DNA from: Herbinix sp.
GTDB taxonomy: Bacteria > Bacillota > Clostridia > Lachnospirales > Lachnospiraceae
Direction: 5' to 3'
NCBI GenBank assembly: GCA_029256105.1
Contig: JAQSYO010000028.1
Span: forward strand, 1 to 47,284
DNA: 47,284 bases
This document shows positions 1-7,782 of the stretch, one piece after another (the first letter of the stretch is position 1; every line of letters begins with the position of its first letter). The notes under the pieces are model-generated. The model worked only from the letters and a program-made list of their open reading frames with translations, was not told the DNA's origin and did no database searches. Position numbers and translations under genes: made by a program.

Positions 1-51
1 ATGTATGTTTGTACTTCCTGTCTTAGATCCGGTAAAGTAGAACGCGCATAA
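1..51 (+). CDS. rpmB: 50S ribosomal protein L28, C-terminal end (partial)
   Basis: The window opens inside a reading frame whose last 16 residues (VCTSCLRSGKVERA at the end) match the conserved C-terminus of ribosomal protein L28 of the large subunit. The codon at base 1 happens to be ATG but it is internal, since L28 is about 60 residues long. Stop TAA at 49-51. A strong hairpin terminator follows directly. In Firmicutes rpmB lies next to the asp23-fakA pair, which is also the case here, so the neighbours support the call. Confidence 0.85.
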   Translation: MYVCTSCLRSGKVERA

Positions 52-62
52 GGAAAAACGAT

Positions 63-97
63 GGGTGTCAGGGGATCTTGACACCCGCTTTTTTTTT
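63..97 (+). terminator. Rho-independent terminator of rpmB
   Basis: Perfect 8-bp stem (GGGTGTCA at 63-70, TGACACCC at 79-86) followed by GC and a run of nine T. On the opposite strand five T follow the hairpin after a few bases, so it may also stop transcription of the small minus-strand gene that ends at 138. Confidence 0.85.
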
Positions 98-137
98 CAA
101 TGGAAGTTCCTACTCGTCAGATTTTAAGGCGGGCACA

Positions 138-278
138 TTAGCAGCTACAGAATAAATTGTAGCCAAGCAGCAGGCATAAAATGATAATACATATTGCTAA
201 TATTCCATTCGTGATGAAAAGCATGATTGTCATACCGATGGCAATCCAAAATAGGATAAATCCTATCATTCTCTTCAT
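138..278 (-). CDS. Small hydrophobic membrane protein, 46 aa
   Basis: I do not recognise a family. The 46-residue product starts MKRMIGFILFW and has two hydrophobic stretches (about residues 4-20 and 23-41) broken by a short TNG turn, ending LFCSC. It would be a two-pass or hairpin membrane peptide. The start at 278 is preceded by a modest ribosome-binding sequence (GGAAGTGA, 5 nt before ATG). An upstream in-frame ATG at 323 would add 15 polar residues and has no clear site. It lies between rpmB and the asp23 gene on the opposite strand. Hydrophobicity and the start signal are the only evidence that it is real. Confidence 0.45.
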   Translation of the reverse strand: MKRMIGFILFWIAIGMTIMLFITNGILAICIIILCLLLGYNLFCSC

Positions 279-419
279 AATTGTCACTTCCGTTCCATAT
301 TCATAGTAATATATATTATGCAAGTGAATAGACGGTTAGCTCAAATATGAAGAAAACATCAAAGTAATCTAATAAAAGACCGAAAAATTCGAGTAACACG
401 AGCGAATAGCCTAAGGATA

Positions 420-497
420 CAATAATAATGGTTATACTATAAGAAACCAAAGGTTATAAGCTTTGCTTATCATCAACACAATAATAATGGTTATAAT
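420..497 (+). promoter_or_regulatory. Duplicated putative -10 region upstream of asp23-family gene
   Basis: The 17-mer CAATAATAATGGTTATA occurs at 420-436 and again at 479-495. Each copy runs into a -10-like hexamer (TATACT at 433-438, TATAAT at 492-497). Between them is a small hairpin, ATAAGC/GCTTAT (456-470). Good -35 boxes are not obvious for either copy; TTATCA at 468-473 is 18 nt before the second. Promoter function is inferred. Confidence 0.4.
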
Positions 498-543
498 AGT
501 AACAGACATAGATTTATAGCAGGTAATAGATAGGAGGATTAAT

Positions 544-900
544 ATGAAGGGACATATGAATACACAAATTGGTGAGATAATGATTGATAATGACGTATTG
601 GCAAAATATGCCGGAGCTTCAGCGGTTGAATGCTTTGGAGTAGTTGGAATGGCGTCCGTTAATATGAAGGATGGTATTGTTAAACTATTAAAGCGTGACA
701 GTTTAAGCCATGGTGTCAATGTAACATTAGTAGAGAATAAAATTACAATCGACTTGCATATTATCGTTTCCTATGGCGTTAGTATTTCTGCAGTAGCTGA
801 TAATCTGATCAGTAATGTGAAATATAATGTTGAAGAATTCTCAGGACTTGAGGTTGAAAAAATCAATATTTATGTTGAAGGTGTCAGAGTTATTGACTGA
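544..900 (+). CDS. Asp23/Gls24 family protein (YloU-like)
   Basis: 118 residues matching the Asp23/Gls24 (DUF322) family: an N-terminal GEIMIDNDVLAKYAG segment, the conserved AVECFGVVGMA stretch, and the alternating pattern ITIDLHIIVSYGVSI plus a C-terminal VEKINIYVEGVRV. Members are small cytoplasmic or envelope-stress proteins; YloU is the Bacillus form encoded before the fakA-like gene. The biochemical role of YloU is not settled. Start ATG 544 has a good Shine-Dalgarno (TAGGAGG at 531-537). The FakA-like gene begins 46 nt downstream, so the two are probably one operon, as in other Firmicutes. Confidence 0.85.
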   Translation: MKGHMNTQIGEIMIDNDVLAKYAGASAVECFGVVGMASVNMKDGIVKLLKRDSLSHGVNVTLVENKITIDLHIIVSYGVSISAVADNLISNVKYNVEEFSGLEVEKINIYVEGVRVID

Positions 901-945
901 TCAATGTCATAGCTGAGAAGAACAACGTTTAAGGAGGAAGAACCA

Positions 946-2622
946 GTGGTTATAAAGACGATAGATGCGCAAACTCTGAAAAAAATGTTTCTTGCCGGAG
1001 CCGCAAGTATAGAAGCAAAAAAAGAATATATAAATGAATTAAATGTATTCCCTGTGCCAGATGGTGACACGGGTACGAATATGACACTTACCATTATGTC
1101 AGCCGTAAAGGAAGTAAACGCTTTAACCAATCCTTCTATCGAGGAATTGGCAAAAGCAATCTCAGGAGGATCCCTTCGCGGTGCCAGAGGTAACTCGGGT
1201 GTTATCTTATCCCAATTGTTCCGTGGCTTTACTAAGGAAATTAAAGATGTTAAAGAAATAAATGTGACAATTATGACGAATGCTCTCCAAAAAGCGGTTG
1301 AGACAGCGTATCGTGCTGTAATGAAGCCTAAGGAAGGAACCATTTTGACGGTAGCAAGAGGAGCTGCAGAAAAAGCAGCACAATTGGTATCCGAAACAGA
1401 TGATTTGGTTTATTTCGGTCGAGAGGTGATTGCACATATGGAAGTTGTACTAAAGAATACTCCGGAGCTTCTCCCAGTATTAAAAGAAGCTGGTGTTGTG
1501 GATTCCGGTGGTCAGGGATTACTTGAGATTGTAAAAGGTGCATATGATGCATTACTTGGCAAGGAAGTATCTTTCGATAGTATTACAATAAGTGAAGAGG
1601 CATCTGCAGGAGTCGTAAGGGATCGCATATCAACGGATGATATTAAGTTCGGTTATTGTACTGAATTTATTATAATGATTGAAAAAGAATATAATATGCA
1701 TACTGAGAACGATTTTAAAGCATATTTAGAATCTATTGGTGATTCTCTTGTAGTTGTATCAGATGAAGATATCGTGAAGGTCCACGTACATACGAATGAC
1801 CCTGGACTTGCTATTCAAAGGGCATTAAAGTATGGTTCCTTGACACGAATGAAGATTGATAATATGCGTGAAGAGCATAATGAGAGAGTTATTAAGGATG
1901 CTGAAAAAGCTGCTTCTCTGAAAAAAGAAGATGAGAAGAAGACAATAATTCAGAAGCCTAGGAAAAAAGCTGGTTTTATTGCAGTTTCTATGGGAGATGG
2001 ACTTGATGAGATATTTACAGGGCTCGGCGTAGATTACATCATTAAAGGTGGCCAAACTATGAATCCGAGTACCGAAGATATGTTAAATGCAATTAGTGAA
2101 GTAAATGCAGATTCTATTTTCATTTTACCGAATAATGGAAACATTATTCTGGCAGCAGAACAAGCAAAGCAATTAACCGAGGATAAGAATATCTTTGTTA
2201 TTCCTTCTAAGACAGTACCGCAAGGTATAACTGCAGTGATTAACTTCGTATATGATAAATCTCCGGAAGAGAATGCTGCAAGGATGAGTGAAGAAATGAA
2301 ACGGGTTAAATCCGGACAGATAACTTATGCAGTTAGAGATACAAGCATTGATGGTAAAGAAATCAAACAAGGTAATATTATGGGTATTGGTGACAAGACC
2401 ATTTTGACCGTTGGCACCGAAATCAAGGCTACGACTCTTGAACTTATTAAAACTCTAGCGGATGAGGATTCGGAATTAATTAGTTTGTATCATGGAGAAG
2501 AAATAAGCGAGGAAGACGCGAATGAGTTAGCTGAGGAAGTAATGGAATTATATCCGAACTTGGATGTAGAAGTTCATTATGGTGGGCAACCAATTTATTA
2601 CTATGTCTTATCGGTGGAATAA
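946..2622 (+). CDS. fakA: DAK2 domain fatty acid kinase catalytic subunit-like protein (FakA/YloV)
   Basis: 558 residues with the FakA/YloV layout: an N-terminal DhaL (DAK2) nucleotide-binding domain in about the first 200 residues, a middle domain, and a C-terminal FakA-type domain. Visible motifs are the metal/ATP site VFPVPDGDTGTNM (residues ~31-43), GARGNSGVILSQLFRG (~79-94) and VDSGGQGLLEI (~185-195). FakA phosphorylates fatty acids carried by a DegV-type FakB partner so that exogenous fatty acids can enter phospholipid synthesis; no FakB is in this window. The start is GTG at 946, supported by AAGGAGG at 931-937. A hairpin terminator at 2657-2693 closes the operon. The family is clear; the substrate is inferred. 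Confidence 0.85.
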   Translation: MVIKTIDAQTLKKMFLAGAASIEAKKEYINELNVFPVPDGDTGTNMTLTIMSAVKEVNALTNPSIEELAKAISGGSLRGARGNSGVILSQLFRGFTKEIKDVKEINVTIMTNALQKAVETAYRAVMKPKEGTILTVARGAAEKAAQLVSETDDLVYFGREVIAHMEVVLKNTPELLPVLKEAGVVDSGGQGLLEIVKGAYDALLGKEVSFDSITISEEASAGVVRDRISTDDIKFGYCTEFIIMIEKEYNMHTENDFKAYLESIGDSLVVVSDEDIVKVHVHTNDPGLAIQRALKYGSLTRMKIDNMREEHNERVIKDAEKAASLKKEDEKKTIIQKPRKKAGFIAVSMGDGLDEIFTGLGVDYIIKGGQTMNPSTEDMLNAISEVNADSIFILPNNGNIILAAEQAKQLTEDKNIFVIPSKTVPQGITAVINFVYDKSPEENAARMSEEMKRVKSGQITYAVRDTSIDGKEIKQGNIMGIGDKTILTVGTEIKATTLELIKTLADEDSELISLYHGEEISEEDANELAEEVMELYPNLDVEVHYGGQPIYYYVLSVE

Positions 2623-2656
2623 ATAGCACAGCACACGAAAGAATAATGCTTCTAAT

Positions 2657-2693
2657 TAGTGGTTCGGTTGAGAATAAACGAACCACTATTTTA
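2657..2693 (+). terminator. Terminator after fakA-like gene
   Basis: TAGTGGTTCG at 2657-2666 pairs with CGAACCACTA at 2679-2688 (10 bp), 12-nt loop, followed by TTTTAA. The T-run is short, so termination may be partial. Confidence 0.65.
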
Positions 2694-2822
2694 ATACATG
2701 ATAAAAGAGGGTTTCATACATTCTTTTTAACATGATAAATGAAGGTTTATGAAGCAAATATACATAATACAAAATAAACGTATACATAAAAATTATCAAT
2801 TCATGGGAAAGGATGAGAGGGC

Positions 2823-3473
2823 ATGGAAAAGAGAAGGATACCAAAACCTGGTGAAATATATAATCATTTTAAGGACAAGCCGTATCAGATTATTACAGTA
2901 GCAATCCATTCGGAAACCAGAGAACCTATGGTGGTTTATCAAGCCCTGTATGGGGATTTTAAGACATATGTAAGGCCATTGGAGATGTTTACAAGTGAAG
3001 TGGATCATATAAAGTATCCAGAGATTAAGCAAATGTATCGTTTTGAACTCCGTACAAGTCAGGATAAGGTTCTAGAGGAACAATTAAATAGGGAAGTAAA
3101 CATAAATATTAATCAGGTGGAAGATAAAGTAGATCCTTCCATAGGAAAGCCTACAAAAGTGGAAACAGTTCCGATAATTGAGCAATCAACCAGTGTATTT
3201 GCAGAGAGAATGGTTAGAAATGAGGAAGTTATCGTAAATGCACCGGAAGGTGCTGTGAATGCTATTTTACTTAAATTCTTGGATGCAGAATCCTATAGTA
3301 GAAAACTTGATGTTATCACTTCAAATATAAAGCATCTCAACGATCGTTTAATTAATGACATGGCAGTTTCGCTGGATTGCGCAGTTAATGAAGGACCACT
3401 TGATCAAAGAATTCATGAACTTATATACTGTCTTCAGGCAATGTGCCGGTTTGAAGATAAAAGATTAAGGTAA
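2823..3473 (+). CDS. DUF1653 domain protein with C-terminal helical extension
   Basis: 216 residues. The N-terminal ~60 residues match DUF1653 (PKPGEIYNHFKDKPYQII at residues 7-24, then EPMVVYQALYGD and VRPLEMF), a small barrel-like domain of unknown function often found as a stand-alone 70-residue protein. After a charged linker (about 75-130) comes a domain I do not recognise, with the stretch ILLKFLDAESYSRKLDVI and a final predicted helix with two cysteines (IYCLQAMCRFEDKR). ATG 2823 follows GAGAGGGC, a usable ribosome-binding site. It is monocistronic: a terminator lies on each side. No function can be assigned. Confidence 0.75.
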   Translation: MEKRRIPKPGEIYNHFKDKPYQIITVAIHSETREPMVVYQALYGDFKTYVRPLEMFTSEVDHIKYPEIKQMYRFELRTSQDKVLEEQLNREVNININQVEDKVDPSIGKPTKVETVPIIEQSTSVFAERMVRNEEVIVNAPEGAVNAILLKFLDAESYSRKLDVITSNIKHLNDRLINDMAVSLDCAVNEGPLDQRIHELIYCLQAMCRFEDKRLR

Positions 3474-3492
3474 TAATTTCATATCGTAAGAC

Positions 3493-3534
3493 AACAAAGT
3501 GCACTTAACAAGAAATCGTTAAGTGCACTTTGTT
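3493..3534. terminator. Bidirectional terminator between convergent genes
   Basis: Perfect 17-bp inverted repeat (AACAAAGTGCACTTAAC at 3493-3509 with its complement at 3518-3534) around an 8-nt loop, placed exactly between the stop of the plus-strand DUF1653 gene and the stop of the minus-strand ABC permease gene. Only short T-runs flank it, but the stem is long and it can serve both strands. Confidence 0.8.
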
Positions 3535-3551
3535 ATTTCAAAATAATCCTA

Positions 3552-4337
3552 TTATTCCAAATTAAGTTTTCTCTTGAAAATAAAATTTGTTATCCAATAG
3601 AAGATTATACTAAATACAAGTAGGAAGAGAAGTGTTATCGGGAATACTAATTGAGGAATTGCTTCTACTTCAGTAATAGTGTGTTTAAAAATCAAACTAG
3701 CGATGAATAAGAATGCGGATACAATAATCTGTATTGCGGTAGTGATACCAATGTAAGCAGCAAAAGAACCGATTACCTTATGTCCATTAAAAAGCTGGCC
3801 GATAGCAACAGAAGCATAGATTTCTAAGATGCCGTTAATTAAACTGAAGATAACCAACAGAATAAATTCAATAATTAATATTGTAGAAAATCCATGTAAT
3901 TCTGTCCTTAACTCTGCCATCACCATTTTAAATCCTTCAATCATCAAACGCCAAGTTTCGGATGTTGCAAACACGGCAAATAGGGATGCAATTACAGCGA
4001 CAACGCTGGTAACTGTCCATAATATCGAAGCTAATAATTTTGATGTTATTAACTGATGGGATTTAACTGGTAAGGTAAACATCAGATAACCTTCATCGGT
4101 CATAAGATTCTTGTAAAAACGCATAATAATAATGACAAAGGATACGACAATAATAGCAATGAGTGATACAACATACGCAATCGTTATAAAGGCAGGAATG
4201 ACGGTCAAAGCACCGGTGAAAATGTCAAGGTTCAGAGCGATTCTATCTAAAATGGTTAATACTGCTAGTATCATATATAATGGTAACAATAACCTCGCGG
4301 TTGCCTTTAATTCATGCTTGAATAATTTACTTAGCAT
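3552..4337 (-). CDS. ABC-2 type transporter permease
   Basis: 261 residues, strongly hydrophobic with about six membrane segments. The N-terminal MLSKLFKHELKATARLLLPLYMIL and the following YKNLMTDEGYLMFTLPVKSHQLITSK loop are typical of ABC-2-type permeases encoded beside YtrA-type regulators. A charged cytoplasmic C-terminus (FKRKLNLE) follows the last segment. It would form the membrane half of an exporter with the ATPase encoded just upstream. The ATG at 4337 overlaps the ATPase stop by 7 nt and has its own AGGGAGG site, so translation is coupled. Substrate unknown; in Bacillus the related Ytr system responds to cell wall antibiotics, which is only an analogy here. Confidence 0.85.
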   Translation of the reverse strand: MLSKLFKHELKATARLLLPLYMILAVLTILDRIALNLDIFTGALTVIPAFITIAYVVSLIAIIVVSFVIIIMRFYKNLMTDEGYLMFTLPVKSHQLITSKLLASILWTVTSVVAVIASLFAVFATSETWRLMIEGFKMVMAELRTELHGFSTILIIEFILLVIFSLINGILEIYASVAIGQLFNGHKVIGSFAAYIGITTAIQIIVSAFLFIASLIFKHTITEVEAIPQLVFPITLLFLLVFSIIFYWITNFIFKRKLNLE

Positions 4338-5029
4338 TTGAATACCTCCCTGAATAATGTATCTACGGATTTTCCTTCCTGTGAGCGAATATCATCCACG
4401 GAAGAGTGAAGGGTTACACAACCATCTTTAATGAAGACAACTTCGTCCAGTACCTTCTCAATATCAGCGATTAAGTGAGTGGAGATTAATACAGTTGCAT
4501 TTTCATTATAATTAGAAATGATGGTATTTAGGATATAATCTCTGGCAGCAGGATCAACTCCACCAATTGGCTCATCTAGACAGTATAAATCTGCTTTACG
4601 GCTCATTACAAGGATTAACTGTACCTTTTCTTTGGTACCCTTGGATAATGCCTTCATACGTCTGCTGGGATCTAAATGAAGTCGATCTAGCATTTCATAG
4701 GCTCTCTTTTGATCGAAGTCTGCGTAAAAATCCTGGAAGAATTCAATTGTGTCAGAGATACGCATCCATTCCGGTAAATAGGTTTTCTCAGGTAGGTAGG
4801 ATACAACTTTCTTTGTATCAGGGCCAGGTTCTTTGCCATCAATCAGGAGGTTTCCTGCATTTGGCACCAATAACCCGTTGATTAATTTAATTAATGTGGT
4901 TTTGCCACTACCGTTCGGACCTAAAAGTCCGATGATACGTCCTCGCTCCAAAGTTAGATTTACATTGGAGAGGGCAGTGAGGTTTGAAAATTTCTTAGTC
5001 AGTGATTTGCACTCTAATATTGTACTCAT
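4331..5029 (-). CDS. ABC transporter ATP-binding protein (YtrB-like)
   Basis: 232 residues with all ABC ATPase motifs: Walker A GLLGPNGSGKTTLIKL (residues ~34-49), a signature region with ALSKGTKEKVQL in place of canonical LSGGQ, Walker B LYCLDEPIGGVDP and the H-loop STHLI. The degenerate signature (LSKGTKEK) is usual for ABC-2 exporters of this class. It is the second gene of the gntR-ATPase-permease operon and pairs with the downstream permease. It begins 71 nt after the regulator gene stop, with a GGAGGT ribosome-binding site. Confidence 0.92.
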   Translation of the reverse strand: MSTILECKSLTKKFSNLTALSNVNLTLERGRIIGLLGPNGSGKTTLIKLINGLLVPNAGNLLIDGKEPGPDTKKVVSYLPEKTYLPEWMRISDTIEFFQDFYADFDQKRAYEMLDRLHLDPSRRMKALSKGTKEKVQLILVMSRKADLYCLDEPIGGVDPAARDYILNTIISNYNENATVLISTHLIADIEKVLDEVVFIKDGCVTLHSSVDDIRSQEGKSVDTLFREVFKC

Positions 5030-5100
5030 TTATTTTTACCTCCATCTATTAACGGTTGAAATACTCTCTTTCAACCTACGCCCAAATCTGTGTTAAAAGC

Positions 5101-5469
5101 TTAAAGTTCTTTGTTTATTATTTCTGTAACTAATTGTAAGGTTTCCCTGGGATCAAATCCAAGCTGTTTCATTCGTTCAATAAAATCTTGGACATACTCT
5201 TTCGCCGACTGCCCCTTTAGCATTTTAATCATTGCCTCATCCGACGTTATAAATCTTCCACTGGTGCGGTTGGTATATACCAGCCCGATTCGTTCGAGTT
5301 CAGCTAAAGCTTTCTGCATCGTATTCGGATTAACCGTTGCATCGGCTGCTAAATCTCTGACGGACGGCAACTTATCACCGGGTTTATAATAACCTGAGAT
5401 GATACCTGCCTGTATCTGTTCAATAAGTTGGATATAAACAGGTCGTTCTGAATCAAGCTCCCATTGCAT
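5101..5469 (-). CDS. GntR family transcriptional regulator, YtrA subfamily
   Basis: 122 residues: an N-terminal winged helix (YIQLIEQIQAGIISGYYKPGDKLPSVRDLAADATVNPNTMQKALAELERIGL, about residues 12-65) and only a short C-terminal helical tail. This small size without an effector domain is the mark of the YtrA subfamily, whose genes sit first in an operon with an ABC transporter, as here. It most likely represses its own operon. A large inverted repeat with TAGTAC/GTACTA cores is found 25 nt upstream of the start codon and is the expected operator. ATG 5469 follows an AGAGGAGA site. Confidence 0.92.
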   Translation of the reverse strand: MQWELDSERPVYIQLIEQIQAGIISGYYKPGDKLPSVRDLAADATVNPNTMQKALAELERIGLVYTNRTSGRFITSDEAMIKMLKGQSAKEYVQDFIERMKQLGFDPRETLQLVTEIINKEL

Positions 5470-5494
5470 TTTTATATTCTCCTCTCTAATTATT

Positions 5495-5540
5495 TTGTAC
5501 TACTGTATTAAGTGGTTAATACAACAATACAATAGTACAA
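5495..5540. promoter_or_regulatory. Putative operator of the GntR/YtrA-type regulator
   Basis: Inverted repeat: TTGTACTACTGTATT at 5495-5509 and AATACAATAGTACAA at 5526-5540 match as reverse complements at 14 of 15 positions, with a 16-nt spacer. It sits in the regulator's promoter region. GT-N-TAC-type half sites are typical of this regulator class. Binding is inferred. Confidence 0.65.
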
Positions 5541-5587
5541 ATGATTTGTCAATATTAAATTTTAAATTATTTTAAATATTTTTTTCC

Positions 5588-5616
5588 TTTTCCATTCCCT
5601 TAATATGGTTTATAAT
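5588..5616 (+). promoter_or_regulatory. Putative sigma-A promoter of recG
   Basis: TATAAT at 5611-5616 is a perfect -10 and lies about 44 nt before the recG start; the box 17 nt further up is TTTTCC (5588-5593), a weak -35. Confidence 0.45.
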
Positions 5617-5659
5617 AAAACAATGAAAAAACACATAAAAATCCGGTGGAGGTGAACCC

Positions 5660-7696
5660 TTGGAGGCAAACGATAAAATTAAGGTAATCAAGGGAATAGG
5701 GGAAAAGACGGAAAAGGTGTTCCATAAGCTTGGAATCGAGACAGTTCAAGATCTAATAGAACATTATCCAAGGGGATACGAAGAATTTGAAGGCCCTGCG
5801 ATGATAGCAACAATACAGGAAGGAACAACCATAGCTATTGAGGCATCACTTATGAGCACCCCCAAGGTGAAGAAGGTAAAAAATCTTCAGATTGTAAATG
5901 CTCAGGTGAAGGATTCCACTTCATCTATGTTTCTTACTTGGTTTAACATGCCATTTTTACAAAAAACACTGCGATATGGTTATCATTATATCTTTCGTGG
6001 GAAAGTAATCCGTAAAAACGGAATATTATTGATGGAACAACCAGGAATTTATCAGAGGGAAGATTATTATAGATTATTAAAAGTATTGCAGCCAATTTAT
6101 CCTCTTACCGAGGGAATAACGAATACTGCTGTATCAAAGGCAATAAAACAGGCACTTACGGAACTTGAGTTTGCTAAGGACTATATACCAAAGCCGGTCG
6201 CAAAGGAATATCTACTAATGGATCGAACAAAGGCGATCAAGGAAGTACATTTCCCAAGGGAACGAGAGAGTATGATGAAAGCTAGACAGAGACTGGTTTT
6301 TGATGAATTCTTCCTATACTCCCTAGCACTACGCAAATTAAAAGATAAGAAAACAGTACTTCGTTCGGAATATACCATGGAAGAGCGGCCAGAGTGTGAT
6401 CAATACATGAAAAGCTTTCCTTATTCGTTGACGAAAGCACAATTAAGGGTGTGGGAGGAAATCAAGAAGGATTTATGCGGGGATTATGTAATGAATCGCT
6501 TAATCCAGGGAGATGTAGGCTCTGGTAAAACAGTACTTGCTATTTTATCCCTTCTTATGGCAGTAAAGAATGGTTATCAGACCAGCTTCATGGTACCGAC
6601 GGAAGTCCTTGCAAAGCAGCATTATAAATCCTTAAGCAGCCTTTCGACGGAATTTGGTATTTCTATTTGTTTATTGGTGGGTTCCATGACGGCGAAGGAA
6701 AAAAGGGAAGCCTATGACAGGATTAAGACACACCGCGCAGACATTATTATAGGTACGCATGCTTTAATTCAGGAGAAGGTAGAATATGATAGGTTAGGAC
6801 TAGTTATTACGGATGAGCAGCACCGTTTTGGTGTAAAGCAAAGAGAAGCTCTTATGAATAAGGGAGGAAATCCTCATGTTCTTGTAATGAGTGCAACACC
6901 AATCCCAAGAACATTAGCAATCATCTTATATGGAGATCTAGATATCTCAATCGTGGACGAGCTTCCAGCGGAGAGACTACCGATTAAAAACTGTGTGGTG
7001 GATACCAATTACCGCCCCAAAGCTTATCGTTTCATTGATAAGCAGGTTGCAGAGGGTAGACAGACCTATGTGATTTGTCCGATGGTTGAAGAGAGTGAGG
7101 AAGTAGAGGCGGAGAACGTAATTGAATACACAGAACGGTTAAAGGAGGCACTAGCGTCAGGCATTACAGTAGAATTCCTTCATGGTAAAATGAAACCTAA
7201 AGATAAAAATGATGTTATGGAGCGATTTGCAAATGGAGAGATTAAAGTACTTGTGTCTACAACCGTAGTTGAGGTTGGAGTAAATGTCCCGAATGCTACT
7301 GTAATGATGGTAGAAAATTCTGAACGCTTTGGCCTAGCACAACTCCACCAATTAAGAGGACGGGTTGGCCGTGGAGAGCATCAATCCTACTGCATTTTAG
7401 TGTGTGGAAGCAGTAGCAAGGATGCTTGGGAACGTTTGGAGATATTGAATAAATCAAACGATGGCTTCTTTATTGCAGGAGAAGATTTAAAGCTTCGCGG
7501 ACCGGGAGATATCTTTGGTATCCGTCAAAGTGGAGATATGGATTTTAAATTAGGAGATATCTTTAATGATGCCAGCTTATTAAAAGCCGCAGCGGTAGCC
7601 GTTAAAAGCCTAAAAGATAAAGAAGTAGACAGTATCTTTGAAGCAAATCCCTATTTAGAGGAGAAAATTCTATACCGAAATTCGAATACACTTTAA
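5660..7696 (+). CDS. recG: ATP-dependent DNA helicase RecG
   Basis: 678 residues, the full family length. RecG remodels stalled replication forks and branch-migrates Holliday junctions. Domains in order: N-terminal wedge/OB region with a helix-hairpin-helix-like start (IKGIGEKTEKVFHKLGIE), helicase domain with Walker A GDVGSGKT (~284-291) and the DEQH box of RecG (near residue 385), motif MSATPIPRTLA, then motifs VSTTVVEVGVNVPNA and QLRGRVGRG, and the C-terminal FFIAGEDLKLRGPGDIFG segment. The start is TTG at 5660, chosen because GGTGGAGGTGA lies directly upstream and the protein then has the normal N-terminus. It is transcribed away from the ABC operon. Confidence 0.97.
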   Translation: MEANDKIKVIKGIGEKTEKVFHKLGIETVQDLIEHYPRGYEEFEGPAMIATIQEGTTIAIEASLMSTPKVKKVKNLQIVNAQVKDSTSSMFLTWFNMPFLQKTLRYGYHYIFRGKVIRKNGILLMEQPGIYQREDYYRLLKVLQPIYPLTEGITNTAVSKAIKQALTELEFAKDYIPKPVAKEYLLMDRTKAIKEVHFPRERESMMKARQRLVFDEFFLYSLALRKLKDKKTVLRSEYTMEERPECDQYMKSFPYSLTKAQLRVWEEIKKDLCGDYVMNRLIQGDVGSGKTVLAILSLLMAVKNGYQTSFMVPTEVLAKQHYKSLSSLSTEFGISICLLVGSMTAKEKREAYDRIKTHRADIIIGTHALIQEKVEYDRLGLVITDEQHRFGVKQREALMNKGGNPHVLVMSATPIPRTLAIILYGDLDISIVDELPAERLPIKNCVVDTNYRPKAYRFIDKQVAEGRQTYVICPMVEESEEVEAENVIEYTERLKEALASGITVEFLHGKMKPKDKNDVMERFANGEIKVLVSTTVVEVGVNVPNATVMMVENSERFGLAQLHQLRGRVGRGEHQSYCILVCGSSSKDAWERLEILNKSNDGFFIAGEDLKLRGPGDIFGIRQSGDMDFKLGDIFNDASLLKAAAVAVKSLKDKEVDSIFEANPYLEEKILYRNSNTL

Positions 7697-7707
7697 TCAT
7701 GATTGAC

Positions 7708-7737
7708 TTGTAATATTTTCTAATTCTAGTGTATACT
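7708..7737 (+). promoter_or_regulatory. Putative promoter of the glycan locus
   Basis: TTGTAA (7708-7713), 18-nt spacer, TATACT (7732-7737), 45 nt before the GT2 start codon. The -10 is embedded in CTAGT-GTAT-ACTAG, a 5-bp inverted repeat. A better -35 (TTGACT at 7703) is too far away at 23 nt. Confidence 0.4.
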
Positions 7738-7782
7738 AGAGAAGCAAAGAGATGATAAATTTTGAAATATAAAGAGGTAGAC

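Noticed and set aside
870..1343. Open minus-strand frame opposite the FakA-like gene
   Set aside because: Antisense shadow of a clearly real gene with intact motifs; no ribosome-binding site or family likeness.
3552..5469. The Bacillus bacitracin-type BceAB system
   Set aside because: The permease is short with six spans and no large external loop, and the regulator is GntR type, not a two-component pair.
7703..7737. TTGACT/TATACT as promoter pair before the GT2
   Set aside because: The spacer would be 23 nt; the TTGTAA box 18 nt away is more plausible.
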